Part shown: piece by piece, positions 52,317-61,387 of the stretch
Position numbering within the stretch: the first letter of the stretch is position 1
Layout of the letters: each line of letters opens with the position of its first letter
Source: Micromonospora kangleipakensis
Lineage (GTDB): Bacteria; Actinomycetota; Actinomycetes; Mycobacteriales; Micromonosporaceae
Direction of reading: 5' to 3'
Length of the DNA: 64,000 nt
NCBI RefSeq assembly: GCF_004217615.1
Contig: NZ_SHLD01000001.1
Coordinates: 4,836,001 to 4,900,000, forward strand
Translations under genes and position numbers: made by a program
The notes under the pieces: generated by a model
Told to the model about the DNA's origin: nothing
The model's input: the letters and a program-made list of their open reading frames with translations, nothing else
Databases searched by the model: none

Positions 52317-53315
52317 GTGATTGACGTACCTCTCTCTGTCCTCGATGTCGCTCCGGTCGACGCCACCGGATCCTCCGCCGAGGCCCTCCGGCACACCACG
52401 GCGCTCGCGGTCCGCGCCGAGGAGCTGGGTTACCGGCGGTTCTGGGTGGCCGAGCACCACAACACGCCGTGGGTCGCCAGTTCGTCCCCGGCTGTGCTGA
52501 TCGCGCATTTGGCGGCGTCGACCTCGACGATCCGGGTCGGCTCGGGCGGCGTGCAGCTGCCCAACCATGCCCCGCTGGTGGTGGCCGAGCAGTTCGGCAC
52601 CCTGGAGGCGCTGCACCCGGGCCGGGTCGACCTGGGCATCGGCCGGACGTCCGGCACCGACCAGGTCACCGCGCTGGCCCTGCGCCGGACGACGAAGGGC
52701 CTGTCCGCCGAGTCGTTCCCGCAGGAGTTTGACGATCTCATCGGGTACTTCACCAGGCGCGAGCCCCGGATGGGGATCACCGCGATCCCTGCGCTGGGCA
52801 ACATGCCGAAGATCTGGCTGCTCGGATCGGGCGGGTTCAGCGCGCAGCTGGCCGGCACGCTGGGCCTGCCGTTCAGCTTCGCGCACCACTTCAGCTCCGC
52901 CAACACGCTGCCGGCACTGGCCCTGTACCGGCAGCACTTCCGCCCGTCGGAGTACCTCGACAAGCCGTATGCGATGGTCTCGGTCAACGCGATCTGCGCG
53001 GATACCGACGAGCGCGCGGAGTACCTGGCCGGCCCGGCCATGCTGTCCTTCCTGCGCATGCATACCGGCCGAGCGCAGCTGCTGGCCAGCCCTGCGGAAG
53101 CGGCCCGGTACCCGTACACGCCGCAGGAGCTGGAGCTGGCGCGGTCGCGGTTCGAGGGGCAGGCGCTCGGCTCCCCGGAGACCGTGGCCCGCCAGCTCGC
53201 CGAGCTGCGCGAGCGCACGGGTGCGGACGAGCTGATGCTGACCACCCAGGTCTACGACATCGAGGACCGGATCCGCTCGTTCGAGCTGATCGCCAAGCAG
53301 GCGGCCACCGCCTGA
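52317..53315 (+). CDS. LLM-class flavin-dependent oxidoreductase (luciferase-like)
   Basis: 332 aa, GTG start with AAAGGA upstream. The (beta/alpha)8 luciferase-like fold is shown by LSVLDVAPVD, YRRFWVAEHHNTPWVASSSP, IRVGSGGVQLPNHAPLVVAE and GRVDLGIGRTSGTD. Members use reduced FMN or F420 for monooxygenation or hydride transfer. The full family length (~330) is present. Cofactor and substrate are not determinable. Confidence 0.92.
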   Translation: MIDVPLSVLDVAPVDATGSSAEALRHTTALAVRAEELGYRRFWVAEHHNTPWVASSSPAVLIAHLAASTSTIRVGSGGVQLPNHAPLVVAEQFGTLEALHPGRVDLGIGRTSGTDQVTALALRRTTKGLSAESFPQEFDDLIGYFTRREPRMGITAIPALGNMPKIWLLGSGGFSAQLAGTLGLPFSFAHHFSSANTLPALALYRQHFRPSEYLDKPYAMVSVNAICADTDERAEYLAGPAMLSFLRMHTGRAQLLASPAEAARYPYTPQELELARSRFEGQALGSPETVARQLAELRERTGADELMLTTQVYDIEDRIRSFELIAKQAATA

Positions 53316-53376
53316 CCCAACGGCCGGCCGCGGGCGAGGCCGGGGGGCCACAATCTGATTGAAGGGGCAACCATAG

Positions 53377-53498
53377 ATGAGCACCGTGACACCAAGCAGG
53401 ACTTCACCGAGACGGTGCAGGGCGACGGCATCGTGCTGGTGGACTTTTGGGCCGCGTGGTGCGGGCCGTGCCGCCAGTTCGCGCCGGCGACGCACGTC
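53377..53498 (+). pseudogene. Thioredoxin N-terminal remnant, frameshifted
   Basis: ATG 53377 begins MSTVT like many actinomycete thioredoxins. One base later the frame changes to DTKQDFTETVQGDGIVLVDF, WAAWCGPCRQFAPAT with the WCGPC active site. The rest of the thioredoxin is missing and the frame runs directly into the TetR gene. Confidence 0.8.
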
Positions 53499-54080
53499 AT
53501 GACCGGCGGAGGGCACCTGCCCGAGGTCTTCGCACGGCGGCCCAAACGGGCCGACGCCCGGCGCAACTACGAGTCGCTGATCGCGGCGGCCCGCGAGGCG
53601 TTCGCGGAGAACGGAGCGTCGGCCTCGCTGGAGGAGGTGGCCCGGCGCGCCGGCGTAGGCATCGGCACCCTCTACCGGAACTTCCCAAATCGACGGGACC
53701 TGTTCGAAGCCGTCTACGTCGAGGAGGTCCGAGCGCTCACCCGATCCGCCGCCGACCTCGCCGACCTGCCCCCGTGGGATGCCCTCGTCGCCTGGTTGCA
53801 CCGTTTCGTCGGATATGCCGCTACGAAGCGGGCGCTGGCTGAAGAGCTGCTGCACGACTCCGAGGTGTTCCGTACGTGTCGGACGGAGATCTACACCGCG
53901 AGCGAGCCGATGATGCGCCGCGCCCAGGCGGCCGGGGTGGTCCGCGACGACATCAGCTTTGACGACGTGGTCCGGCTGGTCAGCGGCCTCACAATGGCCC
54001 GATTCCCCGAGCCGGACCAGCGCGAGCGGGTGCTCGGCGTCGCCCTCGACGGCCTACGCCCCCCACCCGCGCCGCGCTGA
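53499..54080 (+). CDS. TetR/AcrR-family regulator joined to a thioredoxin remnant
   Basis: 193 aa from ATG 53499. HTH: ESLIAAAREAFAENGASASL, EEVARRAGVGIGTLYRNFPN; C-terminal SBD-like domain ADLADLPPWDALVAWLHRFV. The frame is open upstream to GTG 53415, so a 221-aa fusion with the WCGPC segment could be made. No good ribosome site precedes ATG 53499, so the thioredoxin start region may now drive expression. Confidence 0.85.
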   Translation: MTGGGHLPEVFARRPKRADARRNYESLIAAAREAFAENGASASLEEVARRAGVGIGTLYRNFPNRRDLFEAVYVEEVRALTRSAADLADLPPWDALVAWLHRFVGYAATKRALAEELLHDSEVFRTCRTEIYTASEPMMRRAQAAGVVRDDISFDDVVRLVSGLTMARFPEPDQRERVLGVALDGLRPPPAPR

Positions 54081-54129
54081 CGCTTCGCCAGCGGTCGACC
54101 AGCAGCAACCATTCGAAGATGGACGCCGG

Positions 54130-54521
54130 TCACGATCACGCCGCGACTCAGCCTGGTGCGGCGGTTCGCGAGGTTCACCAACCAGTACCCGTGGCAGTGG
54201 CAGCCGGCCGAGGTCGACGCGTTCTTCGCTCATCTCACTTCCGGGCAGCGCCCGCTGGCGGAGTCCACCGGCCGCGGCTATCAGTTGACGTTGCGGCTGT
54301 TCTGCGACTTCGTCAGCGACCCCGGCTACGGCTGGGCGGCTGCCTGAGCGGATCGGCCAGGCCCCGGCGAAGATCCTGCACGAGTGGAACACCGTCGCCC
54401 ACGTCAGCGACTTCGAGGGACGGCCGGGTCGCCGGCCGCTGACCTACGACGAGGTCCAGGCCCTGTTCGACGCGGCGGATGGTAGGGCGGAGGAAATCCG
54501 GAAACGGGGCCGTAAAGGTGG
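54130..54521 (+). pseudogene. Tyrosine recombinase N-terminal remnant
   Basis: It reads LSLVRRFARFTNQYPWQWQP, AEVDAFFAHLTSGQRPLAES, TLRLFCDFVSDPGYGW, then after a frame change at ~54342 RIGQAPAKILHEWNTVAHVS, RRPLTYDEVQALFDAADGRA, EEIRKRGRKG. This is the SAM-like DNA-binding domain and the linker of an actinomycete integrase/recombinase. The catalytic domain is missing. It ends exactly where the Rieske gene homology (opposite strand) begins. Confidence 0.75.
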
Positions 54522-54897
54522 AGAACTTGCTGCCGTGGCAGAGGCAGTTGATCGTGCCGCCCTCGACGCGCGAAACCGTGCAGTTCTGGTGGGTGCAGAT
54601 CGAACTGAAGCCCTTGAATTCGCTCGGATTCGGCTGCGTGACCACGACGCCTTCCTTGGCGAAGATCTTGCCGCCACCGACCGGGATGTCGGTGGTCTTC
54701 AAAGGCTGGCCGGCCGCCGGACCGCCGCCGCCGGTGGCGGTAGGGCTAACGGCGGTGGTGGGGGCGCCGGCCCCGTCGCCGGAGTCGTCGCCGCCGCAGG
54801 CGGCCAGAACCGCCGCCGCACCGACCGCGCCCGCACCTGTGAGCAGGGCCCGACGGCTCTGCGTGCCCGGCCCGGTGAGCACCTGAACGTCGCTCAT
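54522..54897 (-). pseudogene. Rieske [2Fe-2S] lipoprotein gene, C-terminally truncated
   Basis: ATG 54897 (GAGGGGCGAGG upstream). A twin-Arg/lipobox signal (SRRALLTGAGAVGAAAVLAACGG) and a low-complexity linker precede the Rieske domain: FSSICTHQNCTV and NCLCHGSKFS, i.e. both CxH-type ligand pairs survive. After KFS the homology stops at 54522 and the frame reads through the inverted integrase remnant to ~54313. The last ~25 residues of a normal domain are lost, so the fold is doubtful. Confidence 0.8.
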
Positions 54898-55426
54898 ACC
54901 TCGCCCCTCTCTGCCGCCGTGCCCGTCATGATTCGCGGTCACGTTCCTGCGCACAGAGACCACTCTGTCAGGCGGTTCACCCGGTTTGCGGGGATTCTGG
55001 CCGGCCCGGTGGGCCGGCTAGCCCAGGACTAGCCCCAACGCCGTTCAGTTAGGCCGATCGGCTGGCTGTCAAGGTGTGTCGATGCTGAAGCGAGCAGCGG
55101 AGCTCCGGTAGAGACGTTGTCACTCCAAGACACCCCGAAACCAGGAGCTCCGCTTGTCGTGTTTCAGGACCTGCATGACAGGGCGGTATCAGGACCTGGG
55201 TGACACTCGCCGCCTGTAGCACCGGCCGGAGGCCTGGGCCAAGGTCGACGACCTGATCCGCGCGGGCGGCGACGGATGGAAGGAACTCACCGACCTCTGT
55301 CTCCGCCCGGCGGGTAAACGGAGCCGCTCGAACCCGGGCCACCGCAGCACATCCGCATCTGACGGCACTGCCGTGTGGTACGAACGAGCGAAAAGATAGA
55401 CAGAACCGGCAGAAACGGGCGAGCAG
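54898..55426. other. Intergenic region with a 10-bp inverted repeat
   Basis: GCGGAGCTCC at 55097 and GGAGCTCCGC at 55144 are exact inverted repeats with a 37-bp spacer; the surroundings look like an IS leader (AGACACCCCGAAACCAG) but no transposase is present. A stretch at ~55240 (KVDDLIRAGGDGWKELTDLC) could be a broken gene. Probably an IS scar. Confidence 0.35.
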
Positions 55427-56611
55427 ATGGCGAGTGGGGCAGCGGCGCTGCTGCGACGACCCGAGGAACCACGAGCGACGTACCTGGAACTGTTCTTCGA
55501 CCTGGTGTTCGTCTTCGCGCTCGCGCGGCTCTCGCAGGGGCTGCTGGATCATCTGAGCTGGAGCGACGCCTTCCAGACGCTCGTGTTGCTGCTCGCCCTG
55601 TGGACGGTTTGGGCCCAGACGGCGGGGCTCACGGACAGGTTGGACCCGCAGCAGCCGCTGATACAGCTGCTGGTGATCGCGACCATGTTCGGCACCCTGC
55701 TGATGGCCGCCGCAGCGCCGGAGGCGTTCGGCGAGCATGGTCTGGTCTTCGCAGGCTTGTACGTCGCCACCCAGATCGGTCGCAGCGCCGCCGTGGTGCT
55801 TTTGCTGCGGGGCCACGAGGCGCGGGGCGCCTTCGCGCGGCCACTCTTCTGGTCCTGCGTGTCCGCAGTGCCGTGGATCGCGGGTGCTGTCGCGCACGAC
55901 ACGGCGCGTGGGGTGCTGTGGGCGCTGGCGGTGGCCGTGGAGTACGGGGGAATCGCATTCGGCTTTCCCACACCACGGCTGGGTCGCGCGACGCGTGCAG
56001 CCGAGTTCGCAATCTCCGCCCCACATCTGGCCGAGCGCTACCGGCAGCTCTTCATCATCGCGCTCGGCGAGCTCATCCTGGTCACCGGTTTCACCTTCAG
56101 CCGCGGCAGGTTCGAGCCCGACCGGATAGCCGCGGTCGTGGTCGCGTTCACCACCACGGCGCTGCTGTGGCGGATCTACATCCACCGCGCCGGGCGGCTG
56201 CTGGCAGAGGCCATCGCAGCCGCCCCCGACCCATTCCGCGCGGTCATCCCGGCGAATTACGCCCACCTGCTCATGGTCGCCGGCATCGTCGCCATCGCCG
56301 TCGGCGACGAACTTGTCATCGAGCACCCGCTCGGACACACACCACCGGCCTGGATCACCGTCATCCTCGGCGGATCCGCGCTGTTCCTCGCCGGACGGGG
56401 CATGTTCGAGTACACGGTGTTCGGCCGGGTCTCCCGCTCCCGACCGATCGGGGTCCTCGTACTCGCCGCCATATCGCCGGCGGCGTACTTCCTGCCGCCG
56501 CTGCTGGTCGCCATGGCACCTGCCCTCGTCCTGGCCGGAATCGCCATATCCGACGCAGCCCGTGCCCGAGGACGCCCACCCGAGCCGCCCTCACCACCTG
56601 GCCCGAATTGA
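55427..56611 (+). CDS. Low-temperature-requirement A (LtrA)-like membrane protein
   Basis: 394 aa, ~12 helices. Family blocks: RATYLELFFDLVFVFALARL (the E-L-F-F-D-L-V motif), LWTVWAQTAGLTDRLDPQQP, FAISAPHLAERYRQLFIIAL, GELILVTGFTF. LtrA proteins are found widely in actinomycetes; the biochemical role is not established. A degenerate copy follows directly. Confidence 0.88.
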   Translation: MASGAAALLRRPEEPRATYLELFFDLVFVFALARLSQGLLDHLSWSDAFQTLVLLLALWTVWAQTAGLTDRLDPQQPLIQLLVIATMFGTLLMAAAAPEAFGEHGLVFAGLYVATQIGRSAAVVLLLRGHEARGAFARPLFWSCVSAVPWIAGAVAHDTARGVLWALAVAVEYGGIAFGFPTPRLGRATRAAEFAISAPHLAERYRQLFIIALGELILVTGFTFSRGRFEPDRIAAVVVAFTTTALLWRIYIHRAGRLLAEAIAAAPDPFRAVIPANYAHLLMVAGIVAIAVGDELVIEHPLGHTPPAWITVILGGSALFLAGRGMFEYTVFGRVSRSRPIGVLVLAAISPAAYFLPPLLVAMAPALVLAGIAISDAARARGRPPEPPSPPGPN

Positions 56612-57352
56612 GTACGTTGCTTGCAGCGGGTCGAGGCCGCTGGGCCCTCGCAGTCGCGCTGGACTACGGCGTGGCCAGGCTCAACTACCCCACCCCAGGC
56701 CTGGGCCGCTCCATCTCAGCTGACTGGAGCATCAGCGCCGACAACCTCGCCGAGCGTTACCGGCAGATCCTCATCTGCTCTGCGGGCGAAATAGTCCTCG
56801 TCAGCGGTCAGACGCTCACCCGCGTCGGCTTCGGCCAGACCCACACCATTGGATTTGTTGTCGCGTTCGCCGCCACCGTCCTTCTGTGGCGGGCCTACTT
56901 CCAGGGCTGGCCACTCACTCGGCGAGGCTGTCGCCTCCGCCAAGAACCCTGGCCGGATCGCAGCCGCGGTGACCTACACCCACTTCCTCATGGTTGCCGG
57001 CGTCATCGTGACCAGCGTCGGCGCCGAACTCGTCATCGCCAACCCCGTCGACCACGCCCCGCTGTCGTGGACCCTCACCATCCTCGGCGGGCCCGCCCTG
57101 TTCCTCGCCGGGCGGGCGCTGTTCGAAAAACCGGTTTTCGGCCACGTGTACTGGTCGCGCCTGATCGGCGCGGCCGTGCTCGCCGTCAGCATTCCCGCGA
57201 TGCGTGGACTACCAGCCTTCATGATCGGTGTCGCCGCAGACCTCGGCATCCTCGGCACCCTCATCGCCCCCTGGGCCATCCGGATAGCACGCGCGCACCG
57301 TCGAGCGACGCCGTCAGACCAGCACCCCAGCGGGGTCCGCTCCCTGAAGTAG
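56612..57352 (+). pseudogene. Second LtrA-like gene, truncated and frameshifted
   Basis: It begins without the N-terminal third: GRGRWALAVALDYGVARLNY, DWSISADNLAERYRQILICS, AGEIVLVSGQTLTRVGF. Around 56920 the frame changes (FQGWPLTRRG vs LGEAVASAKNPGRIAAAVTY) and homology continues to the end, FGHVYWSRLIGAAVLAVSIP. It is co-directional with, and parallel to residues ~145-390 of, the intact neighbour, so it is a decayed tandem paralogue. Confidence 0.8.
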
Positions 57353-57910
57353 GCCGGCAGAGAGCGAGGCCGACGGGCCATTCACGGGCCACAATGCGAT
57401 GCCGCGGGAGGCCAAACCAGGCCTTTGGCGGCCACGTCCATCTGACGAGAGGCGCACCGCCGGCCCGATCCTGTCCAATTCCCAACCTGTTCCCGGGTCC
57501 CGTTGGGCCGCCGCGCATGCGGAAAATGCGGTGAGAGGTGCGGTCATCGTCGCCGGCCGTGTCATGACACCGGCTCCGATGACATCGGGCTGTCACGCCC
57601 CGATGACTGCACCGTCGTCTCAGCGGTCGACGCCGCGATGACATCGACGGCGTCCGGTGTGACATTGCGGTCTACGACCGTTTCGCCGCGGCCGGACGCT
57701 AGTCGTTGTGAGCGCTCGTGAGCGGCTGTGAGTGTCATCGCCGGCGTAGTCATCGTCGCCGTCACCAGTCGGGCGGACACCTCGCCCGGCAGGCGGGGAG
57801 AGTCGATGCCATGGCGGTTGGCGGTGTCACAGTGCAGTTAAGGGGCTGTGTGGGACGCCATCATGACCAGACGGCGCAACCGCTAATCCTGTAGCGCGGG
57901 CAGCGACACA
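57353..57910. other. Long intergenic region with palindromic motifs
   Basis: 558 bp without a recognisable gene. It contains a perfect 12-bp palindrome, GTGTCATGACAC (57559-57570), and several GATGACATCG / TGTGACA words nearby (57576-57665), which could be sites for a regulator. The LysR gene terminates at its right side. Confidence 0.35.
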
Positions 57911-58891
57911 TCAATGCACCTGATCCGGCAGTCTGGTGCCGATCGCGACCGGCTCCGACAACGGCTCCGGTAGCTGCTCCGCCTGGCCGGTCGAGGTGGG
58001 TGCTGTGGGTAACAGGTTCAGGAACCGGGTGAGCACGGGGGAGGTGTCCGCCGTCCGCCACATCGCAGCCGAGATCACCAGCCGATCGGCGTCGCGGACA
58101 GGGACGTAGCGGAGCCCCTCGGTACGCAGGAGCCTGGTCGACTCTTGCACCAGGGCCACCCCGAGCCCGGCCGCGACCAGCGTGAGCTGCGTGCCAAGCT
58201 CCCCGACGTACCGGATCGACCGGGGGCTGTAGCCGCCTCGCCCGCACATCGAGACGAGATCGTCGTGCCAGACGGCGCAGACGTCGCGGCCCAGCATGAC
58301 GAGTGTCTCCCCGTCGAGGTCGCGTAGCCCGACCTCGGCACGTGCGGCCAACGCGTGCCCCGCCGGCGCGGCGACGAGGAACCGCTCGGTCGACAGGGTC
58401 CGCATCCGCAGCTGCAGCTGCCCGCATTCGACATCGCCGAGGGTACTGAGGAACGCGACGTCGACCACGTCATCGTGCAGCGGCTGACCGAGGACGCCCA
58501 TGGGCAGCTCCCGCAGGCTCAGCTCCACCTCGGGCACGACCCGCTCGAAGGCAGCCAGCGCGGTGAGGAACGGCTGCGACGAGGCGGTCGGGTGGTAGCC
58601 CACGCGGAGCCGGCCCAGCTCCCCGCGCCGCGCGCGTTCGGCCACCGATTCCGCCGCTCTCGCCTGCTCCAGCGTGCGCCGCGCCTCCACCAGGAAGAGC
58701 CGGCCGACGTCGCTGAGCGCCGTGCGGCGGCGCTCGCGCACCAGCAGGTCGACCCCGAGCGCCGACTCCAGGCGCAGGATCTGCTGGGAGAGGGCCGGCT
58801 GGGCCACGTGCAGCCGGGCCGCGGCGCGGCTGAAGTGCAGCTCCTCGGCGACGGCGACGAAGGCCTCCAGGTGCCGTAGGTCAAACTTCAT
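57911..58891 (-). CDS. LysR-family transcriptional regulator
   Basis: 326 aa. N-terminal winged HTH (DLRHLEAFVAVAEELHFSRA, LHVAQPALSQQILRLESALG) and a C-terminal periplasmic-binding-like domain (LRVGYHPTASSQPFLTALAA; TLVAAGLGVALVQES). It is divergent from, and by family logic controls, the SDR-MFS pair at 58962-61171. Confidence 0.93.
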   Translation of the reverse strand: MKFDLRHLEAFVAVAEELHFSRAAARLHVAQPALSQQILRLESALGVDLLVRERRRTALSDVGRLFLVEARRTLEQARAAESVAERARRGELGRLRVGYHPTASSQPFLTALAAFERVVPEVELSLRELPMGVLGQPLHDDVVDVAFLSTLGDVECGQLQLRMRTLSTERFLVAAPAGHALAARAEVGLRDLDGETLVMLGRDVCAVWHDDLVSMCGRGGYSPRSIRYVGELGTQLTLVAAGLGVALVQESTRLLRTEGLRYVPVRDADRLVISAAMWRTADTSPVLTRFLNLLPTAPTSTGQAEQLPEPLSEPVAIGTRLPDQVH

Positions 58892-58961
58892 ATGCGCACG
58901 TTATCAAGTCATCCAGAACTCGTCTTTGATCTTATGAGCTGAGCTTCCTACCGTCGACCAC
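58892..58961. promoter_or_regulatory. LysR/SDR divergent promoter with candidate operator
   Basis: 70 bp. ATCAA at 58903 and TTGAT at 58926 are inverted around an 18-bp centre (the wider match is TTATCAAG / CTTTGATC), suitable for a LysR tetramer covering both promoters. Confidence 0.45.
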
Positions 58962-59711
58962 ATGGATTCCATAACTCACCTGGACGGCAAGGCCGCGATC
59001 GTCACCGGCGCGACGGGCGGCATCGGTGCCGTCATCGCCCGCGCCCTCGCCGAGGCCGGCGCGGCGGTCACCGTCGTCGGCCGCCGTAGCGAGGCCGGCG
59101 AGGCCGTCGTGAAGGACCTGCCGCGTGCGTCATTCGTCGCCGCGGACCTGACCGACCGCGACTCGCACCGCCGCGTCGTCGATACCACGATCGACCGCTT
59201 CGGCCGGCTCGACATCCTCGTCAACAACGCCGCCGCGCACACCAGCGGACCGGCGATCCAGGGCACCGAGGAGGACTTCGACCGCATCGTCGCGCTCAAC
59301 TACAAGGCCGCGTTCTTCCTGACTCAGGCCGCGCTACCGGCCCTGATCGCGTCCGGCGCCGGACGGATCGTCAACATCAGCTCGATCGGCACGATCAAGA
59401 CCTTCTGGGGCGCGGCGATCTACAACTCGTCGAAGGCCGCGCTGGACAACCTGACCCGCACCTGGGCGCTGGAGCACGGCGCAGACGGGGTACGCGTCAA
59501 CGCGGTCAACCCCGGCATCGTCATCGACGGCCCCATGTCCGCACCGGTGCAGGCGTTCCTCGACATCGAGCGCGACGTACTGCCGACGATCCCGGCCCGC
59601 CGGCTGGCTACCGCGGCGGACGTGGCCGCCGTCGTGACCTTCCTCGCCGGCCCCGGCGCCGACTACCTCAACGGCGTGATCGTCCCGCTCGACGGTGGCC
59701 TGACGGCGTGA
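58962..59711 (+). CDS. Short-chain dehydrogenase/reductase
   Basis: 249 aa, classical SDR: cofactor loop AIVTGATGGIGAVIA, NNAA motif (LVNNAAAHTSG), catalytic Ser (VNISSIGT) and YxxxK (IYNSSKAALD), C-terminal GADYLNGVIVPLDGGLTA. NAD(P)-dependent oxidation or reduction of an unknown alcohol/ketone. The stop overlaps the GTG of the MFS gene (GTGA). Confidence 0.93.
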   Translation: MDSITHLDGKAAIVTGATGGIGAVIARALAEAGAAVTVVGRRSEAGEAVVKDLPRASFVAADLTDRDSHRRVVDTTIDRFGRLDILVNNAAAHTSGPAIQGTEEDFDRIVALNYKAAFFLTQAALPALIASGAGRIVNISSIGTIKTFWGAAIYNSSKAALDNLTRTWALEHGADGVRVNAVNPGIVIDGPMSAPVQAFLDIERDVLPTIPARRLATAADVAAVVTFLAGPGADYLNGVIVPLDGGLTA

Positions 59712-61171
59712 CCGGCAACGCCACCCGGCGCCGCGCCGCCGTCGCGGTGCTCTGCGTCGTCCAGTTCATGGTCGTGCTCGACAGTACGATCACGACGGTG
59801 GCCGTGGACGCCATCCGCGTCGACCTGGCCACCGACGAGCGCACCCTGCAATACGTGCTCTCCCTGTACGCGGCGGCGTTCGGAGGCCTGCTGCTGCTCG
59901 CCGGCCGGGTCGCCGACCTCGCCGGGCGCCGCCGGGTGTTCGTGGCGGGCGCCGTGACGTTCACCGCCGCCTCGCTGCTGTGCGCGATGGCCAGCACGAT
60001 GCCGGCGCTGCTCGCCGGCCGGGCGGTGCAGGGCGCCGGGGCGGCCTTCGTTTCCGCCGCAGCGTTCGCCCTGCTGCTTGACCTCTATCCGGAGGGCCCC
60101 GGCCGCAACCGGGTGCTCGGGATCTGGGCCGGCCTCGGTGCGTCCGGAGCGGCCGCGGGCCTGATCCTGGGCGGGGTGCTGACCGACCTCGCGGGCTGGC
60201 ACCTCGTGTTCGCGGTCAACGTGCCGTTGGGAGCCGCCGCAGTCGCGCTCGCCGTCCGCCTTCTGCCACCCGCACCGTCCGCGCGACCGGCCACGGCGCG
60301 GGCCGCGCAGCTGGACGTTCCCGGCGCGATCACCGCGACGCTGGGCACGGCGACACTGGTGTTCGCCGTGACCCGGGGGCAGGCCGAGGGCTGGGCCGAG
60401 CCCGGCACGGTGGCGCTGCTCGCGTCCGCCGCCATGCTGCTCGTGGCGTTCGGGATCGTCGAGGCGCGCTCGCCCGACCCGCTGGTGCCGCTGCCGGCGC
60501 TCACCCGTGGGCCCCTGCCGGTCGCGGCCGTCGCCATCGCGTGCCTCATGGCGGTCGTCGGCAGCCAGGGCTTCTTCCTCGTGCTGTACCTGCAGCGGAT
60601 CGTCGGCCTCGGGCCGACCGCGACCGGGCTCGCCATCGCGCCGAGCGCCCTGCTGGCGCTCGTCGCAACCACGGCCGCCGCGCGGCTCGCCGGTCGCGTC
60701 CCGGCCCGCGCCCTCGTCGTGGCCGGGCTTCTGCTGGTCGCCGTGGCGCAGTTGCTACTCGGGTACCTGCCAGTCGACGGGTCCTATCTCCGTGACCTCC
60801 TTCCGGGCCTGCTGCTGTTCGGGCTCGGGCTCGGCACCGCATTCGTCGGCGCCACGATCGCCGGTACCGCAGGCCTCGCCCCGGCGGACAAGGGCCGGGC
60901 GTCCGGCATCCTGAACACCGCCCAGCAGGTCGGGATCGCCGTCGGTGTCGCCGTGCTCGTCAGCGCCGCGGCCGTCGAGTCGGCCCGGCCGGAGGTGCTG
61001 GCCTCGGGCTACGGCACCGGACTGCGCCTCGGCGCGTTCGTCGCGGTGGCCGGCGCCGTCTTCGCCGCAGCCGGCGGCCGTACCCGGTTCGGCTCGACCG
61101 GGCGCCCAGCGAGGGCGGGGGTCGGGATCGTGGCGGGTGACGGTGAAAGCGCCGTTGCCGACCGACAGTGA
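59708..61171 (+). CDS. MFS transporter, DHA2 (14-TM) type
   Basis: 487 aa starting GTG 59708 inside the SDR stop. Family motifs: VVLDSTITTVAVDAI (helix 1), GRVADLAGRRRVFVAGAV (motif A), LGIWAGLGASGAAAGLILGG (motif C, antiporter signature). Likely proton-coupled drug or metabolite export, co-expressed with the SDR under the LysR regulator. Confidence 0.93.
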   Translation: MTGNATRRRAAVAVLCVVQFMVVLDSTITTVAVDAIRVDLATDERTLQYVLSLYAAAFGGLLLLAGRVADLAGRRRVFVAGAVTFTAASLLCAMASTMPALLAGRAVQGAGAAFVSAAAFALLLDLYPEGPGRNRVLGIWAGLGASGAAAGLILGGVLTDLAGWHLVFAVNVPLGAAAVALAVRLLPPAPSARPATARAAQLDVPGAITATLGTATLVFAVTRGQAEGWAEPGTVALLASAAMLLVAFGIVEARSPDPLVPLPALTRGPLPVAAVAIACLMAVVGSQGFFLVLYLQRIVGLGPTATGLAIAPSALLALVATTAAARLAGRVPARALVVAGLLLVAVAQLLLGYLPVDGSYLRDLLPGLLLFGLGLGTAFVGATIAGTAGLAPADKGRASGILNTAQQVGIAVGVAVLVSAAAVESARPEVLASGYGTGLRLGAFVAVAGAVFAAAGGRTRFGSTGRPARAGVGIVAGDGESAVADRQ

Positions 61172-61295
61172 CGTCCGCTCATCGGCATGTCCGGACACTC
61201 CGAGGGCTGCTGCTGGGTGGTCACGCTCCGCAGCGCGCGGATCGCGGCAGACGCGTGCGTTACCGGGATCCCAGTCGGCCGATGAACCCCAACAG

Positions 61296-61318
61296 CACGT
61301 TGAACCTTTTTCAACGTG
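61296..61318. terminator. Hairpin between convergent genes
   Basis: CACGTTGAA, CCTTT loop, TTCAACGTG: a perfect 9-bp stem in the gap between the MFS (+) and sigma-factor (-) genes. A second match (GTTGAAAAAG at 61376) pairs with CTTTTTCAAC at 61306. Probably a bidirectional terminator region. Confidence 0.5.
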
Positions 61319-61387
61319 GTCAGGGCGGCAACATCCGGCGCCGGCCAATGGCCCGGATGCTCGGCCCGATGTCAGGTTGAAAAAGAT

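Noticed and set aside
55049..56338. Minus-strand frame of 429 codons
   Set aside because: Antisense to the LtrA-like gene; low-complexity Gln/Arg/Glu-rich translation with no family resemblance.
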